The notes: generated by a model not told the origin, from the sequence alone. A DNA stretch of 64,000 nt from Methylobacterium gnaphalii (GCF_007992215.1 NZ_BJZV01000002.1:186001-250000); one strand, 5' to 3'. Counted from the first letter of the stretch, positions 44,454-53,823 are shown. Made by a program: numbers and translations.

Positions 44454-45734
44454 ATGCGAAGGTTCGGTCTCGCCTCGGTCGCGCTCGCCGCGTTCCTGGC
44501 TCCGTTCGGCGCTTGGGCGCAGGGTGCGCCGGCCGGCGATGCGGGCGGCAAGATCGACACCCTGGAAAAGCTTCAGGGGATGCAGTCCACCGGCACGGCT
44601 GCTGCGGCCGAGATCCCGCAGACCGGCAAGCGCGCCGACGCGATCCGCAAGACGCTGGCGAAGATCAAGCTGCCGCCCGGCTTCAAGATCGACCTCTACG
44701 CGATCGTGCCCGATGCCCGGCAGATCGCGGTCGGCCCCAATGCCGGGGTGCTCTTCGTCGGTACGCGCAAGACCAAGGTCTATACGGTGACCGACCGCGA
44801 CAAGGACCGCGTTGCCGACGAGGTTCGGCCCTTCGCGCCCGGCGTCACCTTCAAAGATCCCAACGCGGTCTGCTTCTCGCGCGACGGCGTGCTGTTCATC
44901 GGCGAGCTGAACCGGGTGCTGTCCTTCCCGGCCGCCGAATTCTTCTACGAGAATCCGGACGTCGCCCTGAACGTCGTCGTCAAGCAGGGCGAGCTGATCC
45001 CCGCCTCCGAGGAGAGCTTCAACCACTCGGCGCGCGTCTGCAAATTCGGTCCGGACGGCAAGCTCTACATCGCGCTCGGACAGCCCCACAACGTGCCGCC
45101 GAAGGACAAGCTGGACCTCTATGCCAAGACCGGCATCGGCGGGATCATCCGGATGAGCCCGCTCGGCAAGGAGCGGGAGGTCTACGCTACCGGTGTGCGC
45201 AACTCCGTCGGGCTTGATTTCAGCCGAGAGGACAAGGCGCTGTGGTTCACCGACAACCAAGTCGACGGCATGGGTGACGACATCCCGCCGGGCGAGCTGA
45301 ACCGGGTGTCGAAACCCGGCGAGAATTTCGGCTTCCCCTGGTACGGCGGCGGCAAGATCCGCACGGTCGAGTACAAGGACGAGACCCCGCCGAAAGACGT
45401 CGTTTTCCCGCAGGTCGAACTGCCGCCGCACGCGGCAGATCTCGGTATGACCTTCTACAACGCCAAGATGTTTCCAGAGACCTATCGCGGCGGCATCTTC
45501 ACGGCCGAGCACGGCTCTTGGAATCGCACCCAACCGCTCGGCGCCCGCGTGATGTTCACGCCCGTGAAGGACGGCAAGGCCGGCGAGCCCAAGCCTTTCG
45601 CGGTGGGCTGGCTCACGGATGACGGCGAGTATCTCGGGCGTCCTGTCGATGTCGCGGTCCTGCAGGACGGCTCATTGCTGGTCTCGGACGACACCACCGG
45701 TGCGATCTACCGGATCTCCTACGAGGCCCCATGA
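44454..45734 (+). CDS. Secreted sorbosone dehydrogenase-like PQQ protein
   Basis: A 426-residue exported beta-propeller of the soluble aldose-sugar/sorbosone dehydrogenase family. Signal peptide at about residues 1-22; PPGFKIDLYAIVPDARQIA begins the propeller, and GLDFSRED, AEHGSWNRT and DPNAVCFS are family-like, the AEHGSWNR block being diagnostic. Related enzymes bind PQQ and oxidise aldoses or aldehydes; the substrate here is unknown. GGAGGG precedes ATG 44454. The stop overlaps the following cytochrome start (ATGA), a tight operon. Confidence 0.88.
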   Translation: MRRFGLASVALAAFLAPFGAWAQGAPAGDAGGKIDTLEKLQGMQSTGTAAAAEIPQTGKRADAIRKTLAKIKLPPGFKIDLYAIVPDARQIAVGPNAGVLFVGTRKTKVYTVTDRDKDRVADEVRPFAPGVTFKDPNAVCFSRDGVLFIGELNRVLSFPAAEFFYENPDVALNVVVKQGELIPASEESFNHSARVCKFGPDGKLYIALGQPHNVPPKDKLDLYAKTGIGGIIRMSPLGKEREVYATGVRNSVGLDFSREDKALWFTDNQVDGMGDDIPPGELNRVSKPGENFGFPWYGGGKIRTVEYKDETPPKDVVFPQVELPPHAADLGMTFYNAKMFPETYRGGIFTAEHGSWNRTQPLGARVMFTPVKDGKAGEPKPFAVGWLTDDGEYLGRPVDVAVLQDGSLLVSDDTTGAIYRISYEAP

Positions 45735-45754
45735 GAGGGCCTATGAGAGGGCCC

Positions 45755-46087
45755 ATGATCGAGCGCGTGGCGGCGGCATCGGCCGCCGTCCTGTTGCTGA
45801 CACTTGCCGCCGGACCGGTGCTGGCGGGCGATGCCGCTGCGGGGCGCAAGCGCGCCATCGCCTGTCAGACCTGCCACGGCATCGATGGTGTTTCGCGGCA
45901 GCCCGAGGCGCCTAACCTCTCGGGTCAGGTCGAGGGCTATCTCGTCAAGGCTTTGATGGACTTCCGCTCCGGTGCGCGCAGCAACGAGACCATGAACCTC
46001 GTGGCAAAGGGTCTCGACGACGCGGCGATCGCCGATCTCGCGGCGCATTACGCGCGCATCCCGATGGAGGTGACGCCGCCCGACTAG
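45755..46087 (+). CDS. c-type cytochrome (monohaem, periplasmic)
   Basis: A 110-residue class I cytochrome: signal peptide (VLLLTLAAGPVLAG), haem motif C-Q-T-C-H, and a probable Met axial ligand in the NETMNLVAKGL region. It is the likely electron acceptor of the preceding PQQ dehydrogenase. Three in-frame ATGs at 45731, 45743 and 45755 fall in two copies of ATGAGAGGGCC; I use the last, whose GAGGG is in the best place. The first overlaps the upstream stop. Confidence 0.88.
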   Translation: MIERVAAASAAVLLLTLAAGPVLAGDAAAGRKRAIACQTCHGIDGVSRQPEAPNLSGQVEGYLVKALMDFRSGARSNETMNLVAKGLDDAAIADLAAHYARIPMEVTPPD

Positions 46088-46290
46088 GCCGCCGCCCTTT
46101 CCGATCCGCCCGGCTCCGATTGTACCAATGGGAGCAGGACGGCGAGCCATGGATCGGCGTCATAGCCGGCCGGCCAAGTCTCGATGCAGCCCATCGTCGA
46201 AGCGGATCATGCGACCATCAATGTGTTGGCATGCTGCCAATCATGCAGGTCGCACGCACGAACGGGACGATTTCTCAGCGGGTTGGAGAT

Positions 46291-47004
46291 ATGATTCCAG
46301 CCGATCGGGGCGTTGAGTCCCGGCCGGAGGGCGTTGTCTTGCACCTTCTCATCGTCGACGATCATCCCTTGTTCCGCGAGGCGCTCGCGAGCGCGATCAC
46401 CCTCGCCTTCCCGGAAGCGCGCCTCGAAGAGGCTGACGGCATTCGTTCCGCCTGCGACCTGCTCGCGAAGAATCCGACGATCGACCTGACCCTCCTCGAC
46501 CTCTCGATGCAGGGCGTTACCGGCTTTGATGGCCTCGTCACCATCCGCACCCGGTTTCCCCGCATCCCGATCCTGATCGTTTCGGGGCTGGAGGATCCGC
46601 GCATCATGCGCGAGGCCGTACACCACGGCGCCGCCGGCTACGTGCCGAAGGCCGTCGACAAGGCGACGTTGACCCGCGCGATCTCGGAGGTGATGAACGG
46701 CGCGGTGTTCATGCCGCCGGAGCTGGCTGGCAGCGTCGATCCCGTGCCGGCGCGAGCGAAGAAGGCTCCGCTCGCCGAGCGCATCGCCCTGCTGACACCT
46801 CAGCAGATGCGGGTTCTGATGATGATCCGTCAGGGCAAGCTCAACAAGCAGATCGCCCATGAACTCCAGGTGGGCGATTCCACCGTGAAGGCCCACGTCT
46901 CCGAGATCCTGCGCAAGCTCGAAGTGATCAGCCGGACGCAGATCGTCATCGAGACGGCCTATATGGATTTCGACCAGAGCAACGGATCGTTCACGGGGGG
47001 ATAG
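46291..47004 (+). CDS. NarL/LuxR-family response regulator
   Basis: A 237-residue regulator: REC domain (about 18-135) with VDDH and acceptor D70 in LLDLSMQG, then a LuxR HTH (about 175-235, LTPQQMRVLMMIRQGKLNKQ). Starts at ATG 46291 or TTG 46339 are both possible; TTG has GGAGGG at best spacing. It follows the cytochrome gene by about 200 bp on the same strand. A NarL-type output fits the hybrid kinase and FIST sensor at 39.6-42.2 kb, but pairing is inference. Confidence 0.88.
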   Translation: MIPADRGVESRPEGVVLHLLIVDDHPLFREALASAITLAFPEARLEEADGIRSACDLLAKNPTIDLTLLDLSMQGVTGFDGLVTIRTRFPRIPILIVSGLEDPRIMREAVHHGAAGYVPKAVDKATLTRAISEVMNGAVFMPPELAGSVDPVPARAKKAPLAERIALLTPQQMRVLMMIRQGKLNKQIAHELQVGDSTVKAHVSEILRKLEVISRTQIVIETAYMDFDQSNGSFTGG

Positions 47005-47094
47005 CCGCTGGAGCGATCCAGTCCGCGAGCGTCGCTGACGCCCGTTCGCGGCAATGCAGGCCGCCCTCCCCTGCCAGAGGTGGGCCGCGGGTGA

Positions 47095-47946
47095 CTACAC
47101 CGCGGCTCGCAGCGGGGGCGCCGTCTGCGCCACTGCAGCGACGCCCTTCCGGTAGAGCCCGCGATGGACGCCGTCCGGAACGAGTGCGTCGGTCAGACCG
47201 ATGACGGTCTCCGCAGCTCCGAGGAGCACGGCACCGTCGGGAGCCAGGGCCTTCGCGATCCGCCGCAGCACGTCGCTCTTCGTCGGCATGTCGAAATAGA
47301 TCAGCACGTTGCGGCAGAACACGATGTCGAAGGTACCGAGGTGATCGAACGGCTGCAGGAGGTTCAGCGGCCGGAAGTCGATCATCGTGCCGAGGCCCGG
47401 ATCGATGCGCCAGCGGTCTCCCTGCTGCGTGAAGTATTTGACGAGGAGTTGGGCCGGCAGCCCGCGCTGCACCTCGAAATGACTGTAGATGCCGGCCTTG
47501 GCCTTCTCTAGCACTTCGGTCGAGAGGTCGGTGGCGACGATCTCGATGTGCCAGCCCGCGAGCCGTGGCGCCGCCTCCTTGAGCAGCATGGCGAGCGAGT
47601 AGGGTTCCTGTCCGCTGGACGCTGCCGCGCTCCAGATCCGCAGGCGCCGGGTCGCGGCGCGCGCCGTGATCGCCCGCGGCAGGAGCACGTCGCGGAACAT
47701 GTCGAACGGGGTGCGGTCGCGGAAGAAGAACGTCTCGTTGGTCGTCATCGCTTCGACCACGGCCTGCTCGACGTCGCGGCGCGAGGTCCGTAGGGCAGTG
47801 CAGAGGTCCGAGAGCGTAGCGAGATTGAACCGTCGGCAGATCGGGTTCAGCCGGCTCTCGACGAGATAGAGTTTCTCAGGGCCCAGCGCGAGGCCGGAGC
47901 GATCCTTGAGAAAGGTGCGCAGGTAGTCGAAGGCCGCGTCGCTCAT
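47095..47946 (-). CDS. cheR: Chemotaxis protein methyltransferase CheR
   Basis: A 283-residue SAM-dependent methyltransferase for receptor glutamates. NETFFFRD (N-terminal region), AASSGQEPYSLAM (SAM site), FDIVFCRNVLIYFD and GAAETVIGL are all typical. The start ATG overlaps the cheB stop (ATGA), so the two are translationally coupled. No receptor gene is present. Confidence 0.95.
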   Translation of the reverse strand: MSDAAFDYLRTFLKDRSGLALGPEKLYLVESRLNPICRRFNLATLSDLCTALRTSRRDVEQAVVEAMTTNETFFFRDRTPFDMFRDVLLPRAITARAATRRLRIWSAAASSGQEPYSLAMLLKEAAPRLAGWHIEIVATDLSTEVLEKAKAGIYSHFEVQRGLPAQLLVKYFTQQGDRWRIDPGLGTMIDFRPLNLLQPFDHLGTFDIVFCRNVLIYFDMPTKSDVLRRIAKALAPDGAVLLGAAETVIGLTDALVPDGVHRGLYRKGVAAVAQTAPPLRAAV

Positions 47947-49103
47947 CGCGCCTGTCCCGTCAGATGGGCCTTCAGGGTCGGACCGATCTCGGGCAGCGGC
48001 AGCACGCCGTGGCAGAGGCCTGCCTTGGCGACGCTGCCGGGCATGCCCCACACCGTGCTCGTGGCCTCGTCCTGCGCGAATAGCATGCCGCCAGCCTCGA
48101 CCAGCGCCCGCGCGCCCGGCGTTCCGTCCGATCCCATGCCGGTCAGGATCACGCTCAGCGTCGCCGCGCCGAAGACGGCCGCCGCGTCGAGGAACAAGAC
48201 GTCGACCGCCGGGCGGCAGAAGTTCACCACCGGGCCGTCGTCGAGACGGATCACCGGCTCGCCCTTGGCGAGACCCATATGGCGGCCGCCCGGCGCAACG
48301 TAGATCCGGCCCGGCTGCAGGCGCTCGCCGTCCTTGCCCTCGGCCGCCGGCAGGCCGACGCGGGCGCCGAGATGCTCGGCGAAAACCGCCGTGAACACCG
48401 GCGGCATGTGTTGGACGATCAGCGTCGGGATGTTGCGCAGGCTCGCTGCGCCGATCCGCTCCAGCACGTCGCCCACGGCGCGGGGACCGCCGGTGGAGGA
48501 CCCGATCAGCAGGCAGCGCGGCGCGGCGATCGTGCGCGGCTTCGGGCGCAGCGTCACCGGCGACGACAGGCGCGAGGCTGCAGGGGCTGGAGCCGCCGCG
48601 GGGGACGTGCCCTGGCTGGCTGGAGCCGGAGCGGCCACACGTCGGTGCCGTTTGGCGCCGAACAGACGCACCCTCTCGATTAGGTCGGTGCGGAAGGCGT
48701 CGGACGTGGTGACGCCGCGCGAGCTCTCAGGCTTGGGCAGGTAGTCGACCGCGCCGAGCGCTAGGCATTTCAGCGAGATGTCGGCATTGCGCTGGGTCAG
48801 CGTCGACATCATCACGACTTGCAGGCCGGGGACACGGGCCAGCATCAGCGGTAGAGCCGAGGTGCCGTCGAGCTCCGGCATGTCGATGTCGAGGAGCACC
48901 ACGTCCGGATCGTGCTTCGCGACAGCGTCGAGGGCGATGCGGCCGTTCGAGGCGGTGGCGACGACGTCGAAGCCGGATTCCGTGAGCCAGCGTGAGACGA
49001 GGCCGCGCACCACGGCCGAATCGTCGGCGATCAGGACGCGTGTCGGTGTGCTGGGAGCCGATGACGCACCGGGAGGAGGAGTGACGGCGAGGGCAGCCGG
49101 CAT
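47943..49103 (-). CDS. cheB: Chemotaxis-specific methylesterase CheB
   Basis: A 386-residue response-regulator methylesterase: REC (about 20-140) with D72, Ala/Pro-rich linker, and esterase domain with the triad in GSSTGG, VQHMPP and GMGSDG. It is coupled to cheR by ATGA overlap and lies 103 bp downstream of cheY, making the order cheA-W-Y-B-R. Confidence 0.95.
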   Translation of the reverse strand: MPAALAVTPPPGASSAPSTPTRVLIADDSAVVRGLVSRWLTESGFDVVATASNGRIALDAVAKHDPDVVLLDIDMPELDGTSALPLMLARVPGLQVVMMSTLTQRNADISLKCLALGAVDYLPKPESSRGVTTSDAFRTDLIERVRLFGAKRHRRVAAPAPASQGTSPAAAPAPAASRLSSPVTLRPKPRTIAAPRCLLIGSSTGGPRAVGDVLERIGAASLRNIPTLIVQHMPPVFTAVFAEHLGARVGLPAAEGKDGERLQPGRIYVAPGGRHMGLAKGEPVIRLDDGPVVNFCRPAVDVLFLDAAAVFGAATLSVILTGMGSDGTPGARALVEAGGMLFAQDEATSTVWGMPGSVAKAGLCHGVLPLPEIGPTLKAHLTGQAR

Positions 49104-49206
49104 GGGATCAGCGCTTTCGGTGCAGGGTCGAGAGTGTCTCGGGTGACGGACCCGCGAGCCGAAAACGGACAGCGCGGGCTCGACTCAGTCGCCTGATCTA
49201 ATGTGG

Positions 49207-49590
49207 TCAGGCAGCGTGGGCCTCGCGGGGGAGGCCCACCTGCTCCAGCTTCGTCATCAGGATCTCGCGGTCGAACGGCTTCATGATGTACTCGTCCGCG
49301 CCGCCATGGAGCGCGCGGGCAATGGCGCCGACATCGTTCTCGGTGGTGCAGAACAGGACCTTGGGATGGGCCCCGCCCGGGCTGGCGCGCAGTGCCGTCA
49401 GGAACTCGTAGCCGTCCATCTTCGGCATCATCCAGTCGAGCAGGATGACGTCCGGCATCGCCTCCGTGCAAAGCGCGAGAGCGGTCTCGCCATCCTCGGC
49501 GTCGGAGACCTTGAGGTTCACGGTCTCGAGGATGCGCCGCGCCACCTTCCGGATGACGGCCGAGTCGTCGACGATCAGAGCAGTGTTCAT
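49207..49590 (-). CDS. cheY: Chemotaxis response regulator CheY
   Basis: A 127-residue single-domain REC: D8/D9 metal ligands, D52 in LLDWMMP as phosphoacceptor, T in FCTTEND, and the conserved Lys-Pro near the end (IMKPFD). It would carry the signal from the adjacent CheA to the flagellar motor or another target. Confidence 0.92.
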   Translation of the reverse strand: MNTALIVDDSAVIRKVARRILETVNLKVSDAEDGETALALCTEAMPDVILLDWMMPKMDGYEFLTALRASPGGAHPKVLFCTTENDVGAIARALHGGADEYIMKPFDREILMTKLEQVGLPREAHAA

Positions 49591-49613
49591 GTCAGGTCTC
49601 TGTCGGGGGAACG

Positions 49614-50114
49614 TCAGGCCGCGAGCGCTTCGCCGAAGGCGAGCAGCGCGGTGATATCGAGAATGACGAGGAGACGGCCGTCGAGCCGGTGAACAGCGCT
49701 GGCGAGATCGCGCCAGCGGGCATCGAGGTTGATCGGCACCGGCTCACAGGTCTCCGGGCCGAGCTTCAGCACTTCGCCGACGCCGTCGGTGACGAGGGCA
49801 AAGGTTTCGGAGCCCTGCTCGAGGCCGATCGCCATGCAGGTCGCGCCGGCCTCGCGATCGGGCAGGCCGAGGCGGCGGCGCAGGCAGAGCGCGGTGACGA
49901 CACGGCCGCGCAGGTTGATCAGCCCAACGATTTCGCGTGGGGCGAGCGGCACGGAGGTGATGCCCGAGGGCATGAACACGTCGTGGACGCGCTCGATGGC
50001 CAGGCCGAACATCGCGTCGCCGACGAAGACGGTGACGTAGTCGCGCTCCCCCGAGAGGGAGGCCTCGGCAGCGTTGGTGTTGGCGGCCTGCATGGCGGAG
50101 CTTCCGGAGGACAT
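49614..50114 (-). CDS. cheW: Chemotaxis coupling protein CheW
   Basis: A 166-residue CheW-fold protein (AMFGLAIERVHDVF at the start, INLRGRVVTALCLRRRLGL in the middle). It bridges CheA to receptors. It follows cheA by 5 bp and precedes cheY by 23 bp. Confidence 0.93.
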   Translation of the reverse strand: MSSGSSAMQAANTNAAEASLSGERDYVTVFVGDAMFGLAIERVHDVFMPSGITSVPLAPREIVGLINLRGRVVTALCLRRRLGLPDREAGATCMAIGLEQGSETFALVTDGVGEVLKLGPETCEPVPINLDARWRDLASAVHRLDGRLLVILDITALLAFGEALAA

Positions 50115-50119
50115 GGGGA

Positions 50120-52834
50120 TCAGGCAGCCTGGTCGAGGGGGGCGGTATCGAGCTCACCGAGGGCGGCGACGAGGCCGCTCCGGTCGAACTTCGCGACGAG
50201 ATCGCTGATGGAGAGCGCGCGCGCCTTGGTGATCGATTCGGGGCCGATCTGGCCGGACAGGGCGATGACCGGCAGGTTGCCGAGCCGGCCGCCGCCCTTG
50301 CGCATGGCGGCGACGAGGTCGAATCCGGAGCGGCCGGGCATCTCGAGGTCGGCCACCACCACGCTGATGTCGGCATCGGACTTGAGCACGCGCAGGGCGT
50401 CCTCGGCGCTTGCGGCGGTGGCGACCTCGTAGCCTGCCGCCTTCAGCACGGGAGTCAGCAGGTTGCGGAAGAAGGCCGAGTCGTCGACGAGAAGCAGCGT
50501 CGGGTTCTTGGCCTTCGCCGCGCGGGGCCCGCGCGCCCAGTCGTCATAGGCCAGCGGCAGGAAGTGGCTGACATCGACGATGTCGGTGGCGCGGCCACGG
50601 AGAACGGCGGAGCCGATCAGATCGGAGCGGTCGGCGACGATCTCGACGTTGAGATGGTCCTCGACGATGTCGACGATCTCGTCGACCACGAGGCCCATGG
50701 CGCGGTCGCCGTCCGAGAACACGACCAGCGCTTGGCTGCCCTGCGAGCGGATCTCGATAGCGGGATCGGCCGGAACCAGCGGCATCAGCTTGCCGCGGTA
50801 CTGGATCAGCGGGCGACCGGCGAGCCACTCGATCTTGCCGGCATCGATCTCCTCGATGCGGGTGACGAGGGAGAGCGGCACCGCCTTGAAGCTGCCGCCG
50901 CCCTTGAAGACCAGCAACGTCGCCTTGTCGAGCGCGGCCTCGCCGGCCTCCTCGGCCTGGTCCGAGGCGTCTCCGCTGGCCGCACCCTGGCCGACCTTGC
51001 GGGCGATGCCGTTCGGATCGACGATCAGCACCACGGCGCCGTCGCCCAGGATGGTGTTGCCGGCGAAGAGCGGGATGTGCCGCAGCTTGGAGGACATCGG
51101 CTTCACGACGATTTCTTCCGTGTGGAAGACCTCGTCGACGAGGATGCCGAAGCGCTGGCGGCCGACCTGGGCGACCACGACGAAGCCGGAGACCGGCGTG
51201 TCGGCACCGGTCGCCCCCATGTTGCCTTCCATGAGCGAGGAGAGCGAGGTGATCGGCAGCAGCCGTTCGCGCAGGCGCATCACCGGAGCGCCGTTGATGC
51301 GCTCGACCCGGTTGGTGCCCTCGGCTTCGATTCGAACCAGCTCGCGCACCGCGATCTGCGGCACGGCGTAACGCTGGCCACCGGCCTCGACGATCAGCGC
51401 CGAGATGATCGCGAGCGTCAGCGGAATCTTGATGGTGAAGGTGGTGCCGGCGCCGCGTTGGGTGGCGATGTCGATCATGCCGCCGATCGACTCGATATTC
51501 GTCTTGACGACGTCCATGCCGACGCCGCGACCGGAGACCGAGGTCACGACCTGCGCCGTCGAGAAGCCGGCGTGGAAGATGAACTTGGCGACGTCCGAGT
51601 CGCTCATGCGCTCGACATCGGCCTGGCTGGCGATGCCGCGGTCGACCGCCTTGCGGCGGATGGCTGCGAGGTCGAGGCCGCGGCCGTCATCTGCGATCTC
51701 GATCGAGATCGTGCCGCCCTCATGATAGGCAGAGAGGCGGATGGTGCCGCCCGCGGGCTTGCCGGCCTTGATACGCTCTGCGGTCGACTCAATGCCGTGA
51801 TCGGCCGAGTTCCGCACCATGTGGGTAAGCGGATCCTTGATCAGCTCCAGCACCTGCCGGTCGAGTTCGGTCTCTGCACCGACCATCACCAGCTCGATGC
51901 CTTTCGACAGTTCGGCCGAGAGGTCGCGGACCACGCGCGGCAACTTCTGCCATGCATTGCCGATCGGCTGCATGCGGGTCTTCATCACGCCGTCCTGAAG
52001 CTCGGCGGTGACGTGGCTGAGCCGCTGCAGCGGAACCTTGTAGCTGGTGTCCTCGTGACGACGGGCGATCTCGAGGAGCTGATTGCGGGTCAGCACAAGC
52101 TCCGAGACCATGGTCATCAGATGCTCGAGGGTCTCGACGTTGACCCGGATCGTGCGATTCTTCTGGGCGGCCTCAGCCGCCTCCGCCGTCATCTCGACGG
52201 GCTTCGATTCGGGAGCCTTCTCGGCAGCCGCCTTCGTCTCAGCGGAGGTCGCGGCCGGAGCCGGTGCAGCAGCGTCTACAATGGCCGGCGAGTCGGGGAT
52301 CGAGGGCAGCGGCGGAAGCGGGGCCAAATCATCCGGACCCTCGGCCTCCATGAAGGCGCGCTCGAGTTCTTCCAGTGAGACCTCGCCGGGCTTCAGCTCG
52401 CGCTCCAGGGTCTGCACGACCAGGGCCGCGGGGGCGGGAGCCGGCGCGGCCTCTTCGGCCGGCATCTGCGACATGGCGTCGAGGGCCTCGATCAGGTCCG
52501 CGTCCGATCCGGCCGGCTCGGTGCCGCCGGCTTCGAGATCGGCAAGGATGGCCTTGAGACGATCGAGCGTTGCGAGGATCAGCGTGACGGATTCGGAGCT
52601 GACCGGGAAGCCATCGCGAAAGCGGCCCATCAGGTTCTCGGCGGCATGCGCCAAGGTTTCCAGCCGTGGCAGGCCGAGGAACCCGCACGTGCCCTTAATG
52701 GTGTGGACCAGGCGGAAGATGTTCCGCAGGATCACCTGATTGTTGGGGTCCTGCTCGAACTTCACCAGTTCTGCGTCGACGGTGTCGAGATGCTCGGCGC
52801 TCTCAGTGAGGAATTCCCGCAGCAGATCGTCCAT
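50120..52834 (-). CDS. cheA: Chemotaxis histidine kinase CheA with two CheW-like domains and a REC domain
   Basis: A 904-residue hybrid CheA. P1 Hpt with H44 (VHTIKGTCGFLG); Ala/Pro-rich linker; dimerisation (about 220-290); HATPase with the GRGVGMDVVK and DDGRGLD boxes; regulatory CheW-like domain; a second CheW-like domain (about 625-760); C-terminal REC (about 780-895) with VVVADLEMPGRSG. The extra CheW-like and REC domains are atypical of the E. coli form and suggest an internal phosphate sink. The start is ATG 52834; the frame is open to 52870. Confidence 0.93.
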   Translation of the reverse strand: MDDLLREFLTESAEHLDTVDAELVKFEQDPNNQVILRNIFRLVHTIKGTCGFLGLPRLETLAHAAENLMGRFRDGFPVSSESVTLILATLDRLKAILADLEAGGTEPAGSDADLIEALDAMSQMPAEEAAPAPAPAALVVQTLERELKPGEVSLEELERAFMEAEGPDDLAPLPPLPSIPDSPAIVDAAAPAPAATSAETKAAAEKAPESKPVEMTAEAAEAAQKNRTIRVNVETLEHLMTMVSELVLTRNQLLEIARRHEDTSYKVPLQRLSHVTAELQDGVMKTRMQPIGNAWQKLPRVVRDLSAELSKGIELVMVGAETELDRQVLELIKDPLTHMVRNSADHGIESTAERIKAGKPAGGTIRLSAYHEGGTISIEIADDGRGLDLAAIRRKAVDRGIASQADVERMSDSDVAKFIFHAGFSTAQVVTSVSGRGVGMDVVKTNIESIGGMIDIATQRGAGTTFTIKIPLTLAIISALIVEAGGQRYAVPQIAVRELVRIEAEGTNRVERINGAPVMRLRERLLPITSLSSLMEGNMGATGADTPVSGFVVVAQVGRQRFGILVDEVFHTEEIVVKPMSSKLRHIPLFAGNTILGDGAVVLIVDPNGIARKVGQGAASGDASDQAEEAGEAALDKATLLVFKGGGSFKAVPLSLVTRIEEIDAGKIEWLAGRPLIQYRGKLMPLVPADPAIEIRSQGSQALVVFSDGDRAMGLVVDEIVDIVEDHLNVEIVADRSDLIGSAVLRGRATDIVDVSHFLPLAYDDWARGPRAAKAKNPTLLLVDDSAFFRNLLTPVLKAAGYEVATAASAEDALRVLKSDADISVVVADLEMPGRSGFDLVAAMRKGGGRLGNLPVIALSGQIGPESITKARALSISDLVAKFDRSGLVAALGELDTAPLDQAA

Positions 52835-53105
52835 CGTCCAATACTCGGTCAACGCGCAGGCTCGTGCCATGCCTCATGACAGTTGACCGAATTGGGTTAG
52901 GGAAGCGTTTCACTGGTGACGGTTTCGCTGTCCTGTCGCAGGCCAAAGCAGAACAGTACAGCAGCGAACTCAGAGTTCGACCTGCCCAAACTTCGTTAAT
53001 GCACTGGTTACCATAGCGGAATGTTCCGGTCGCGAATGCACGCCAAGCTTGAAACTATGGCGCAGCTTGCGACTTCACCGTTCAGAGCCAATGGGGATCC
53101 GCGCG

Positions 53106-53696
53106 ATGCTTGCCTTTGGAGAACTGCCCTGGGCGAACCAGGAACGCGTCACGGCTGCTGGGCGCTGCACCATCGGTGACGGCGAAGAGTTCGCCTGCGT
53201 CGTCAACATGCCCGACAGCGAGACGGCGGAGGTGACGTGCGACTACCTCCCCTCGGACGAGGATATCGGCCAGGAGGTGATCTGCTACGTCGACGGGATC
53301 GGCCCGGTCGCCGGCAGCGTCCGGGAGCTGACCGATTCCGGGTTCGTGATCGGGGTCGAGGTCAATGCCGAGCGTCATGCCCGGATCGAGGCGCGCCTGA
53401 CCTGGATGCGCGCGCACGTCCAGGGCCTCGCCGACCGGCGCACGAACACGCGCATCGTGCCCAAGCACCGGCGCACCACCGTGAAATGTCCGGATGGCCG
53501 CCTGATCGATGCCGAGATCGCGGACTTGTCCATGTCGGGCGCCGGGCTGGTTCTTGCTGAGAAACCCAATGTCGGCGCCGTGGTCACGGTCGGAAAGCGC
53601 TTCGCCACCGTCATCCGCCACAAGGACGACGGCATCGGCGTCGCCTTCCGACTGCCTTTCAGTGCGGAGACCTTCAACGAGCACGTGGTGTTGTAG
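53106..53696 (+). CDS. PilZ-domain protein (cyclic-di-GMP receptor)
   Basis: A 196-residue soluble protein with an N-terminal PilZ-like barrel (about 1-105) and a C-terminal PilZ domain (about 110-196). RRTNTRIVPKHRR supplies the RxxxR and IADLSMSGAG the D/N-x-S-x-x-G, so it should bind cyclic-di-GMP. I use ATG 53106 (GGGGA upstream); ATG 53091 and TTG 53049 are in frame. It is divergent from cheA and near the GGDEF/EAL gene, pointing to a motility or surface-switch role. Confidence 0.85.
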   Translation: MLAFGELPWANQERVTAAGRCTIGDGEEFACVVNMPDSETAEVTCDYLPSDEDIGQEVICYVDGIGPVAGSVRELTDSGFVIGVEVNAERHARIEARLTWMRAHVQGLADRRTNTRIVPKHRRTTVKCPDGRLIDAEIADLSMSGAGLVLAEKPNVGAVVTVGKRFATVIRHKDDGIGVAFRLPFSAETFNEHVVL

Positions 53697-53779
53697 GGCA
53701 GGAAGCGAGCCCGTCGGTCATTCCAGCCTTCGAAACAGAATTCGCAATCCGTGACTGACCGCAACTTTGTGTCAGGCGC

Positions 53780-53823
53780 GCGCGTCATTCCGGATTCGCC
53801 TTCGGCGCTCCGGAATGACGCGC
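53780..53823. repeat. Long perfect inverted repeat (REP-like)
   Basis: Two 15-base perfect arms, GCGCGTCATTCCGGA and TCCGGAATGACGCGC, around a 14-base loop that itself folds (GCC-TTC-GGC). A T-run is missing, so it is unlikely to be a plain terminator. It lies between convergent PilZ and chpT, with a further ATGACGG tail at 53833-53839. Confidence 0.75.

Noticed and set aside
50564..52378. A 604-codon plus-strand open frame opposite cheA
   Set aside because: It is the antisense frame of a strongly conserved cheA with high GC in the third position; no domain appears.
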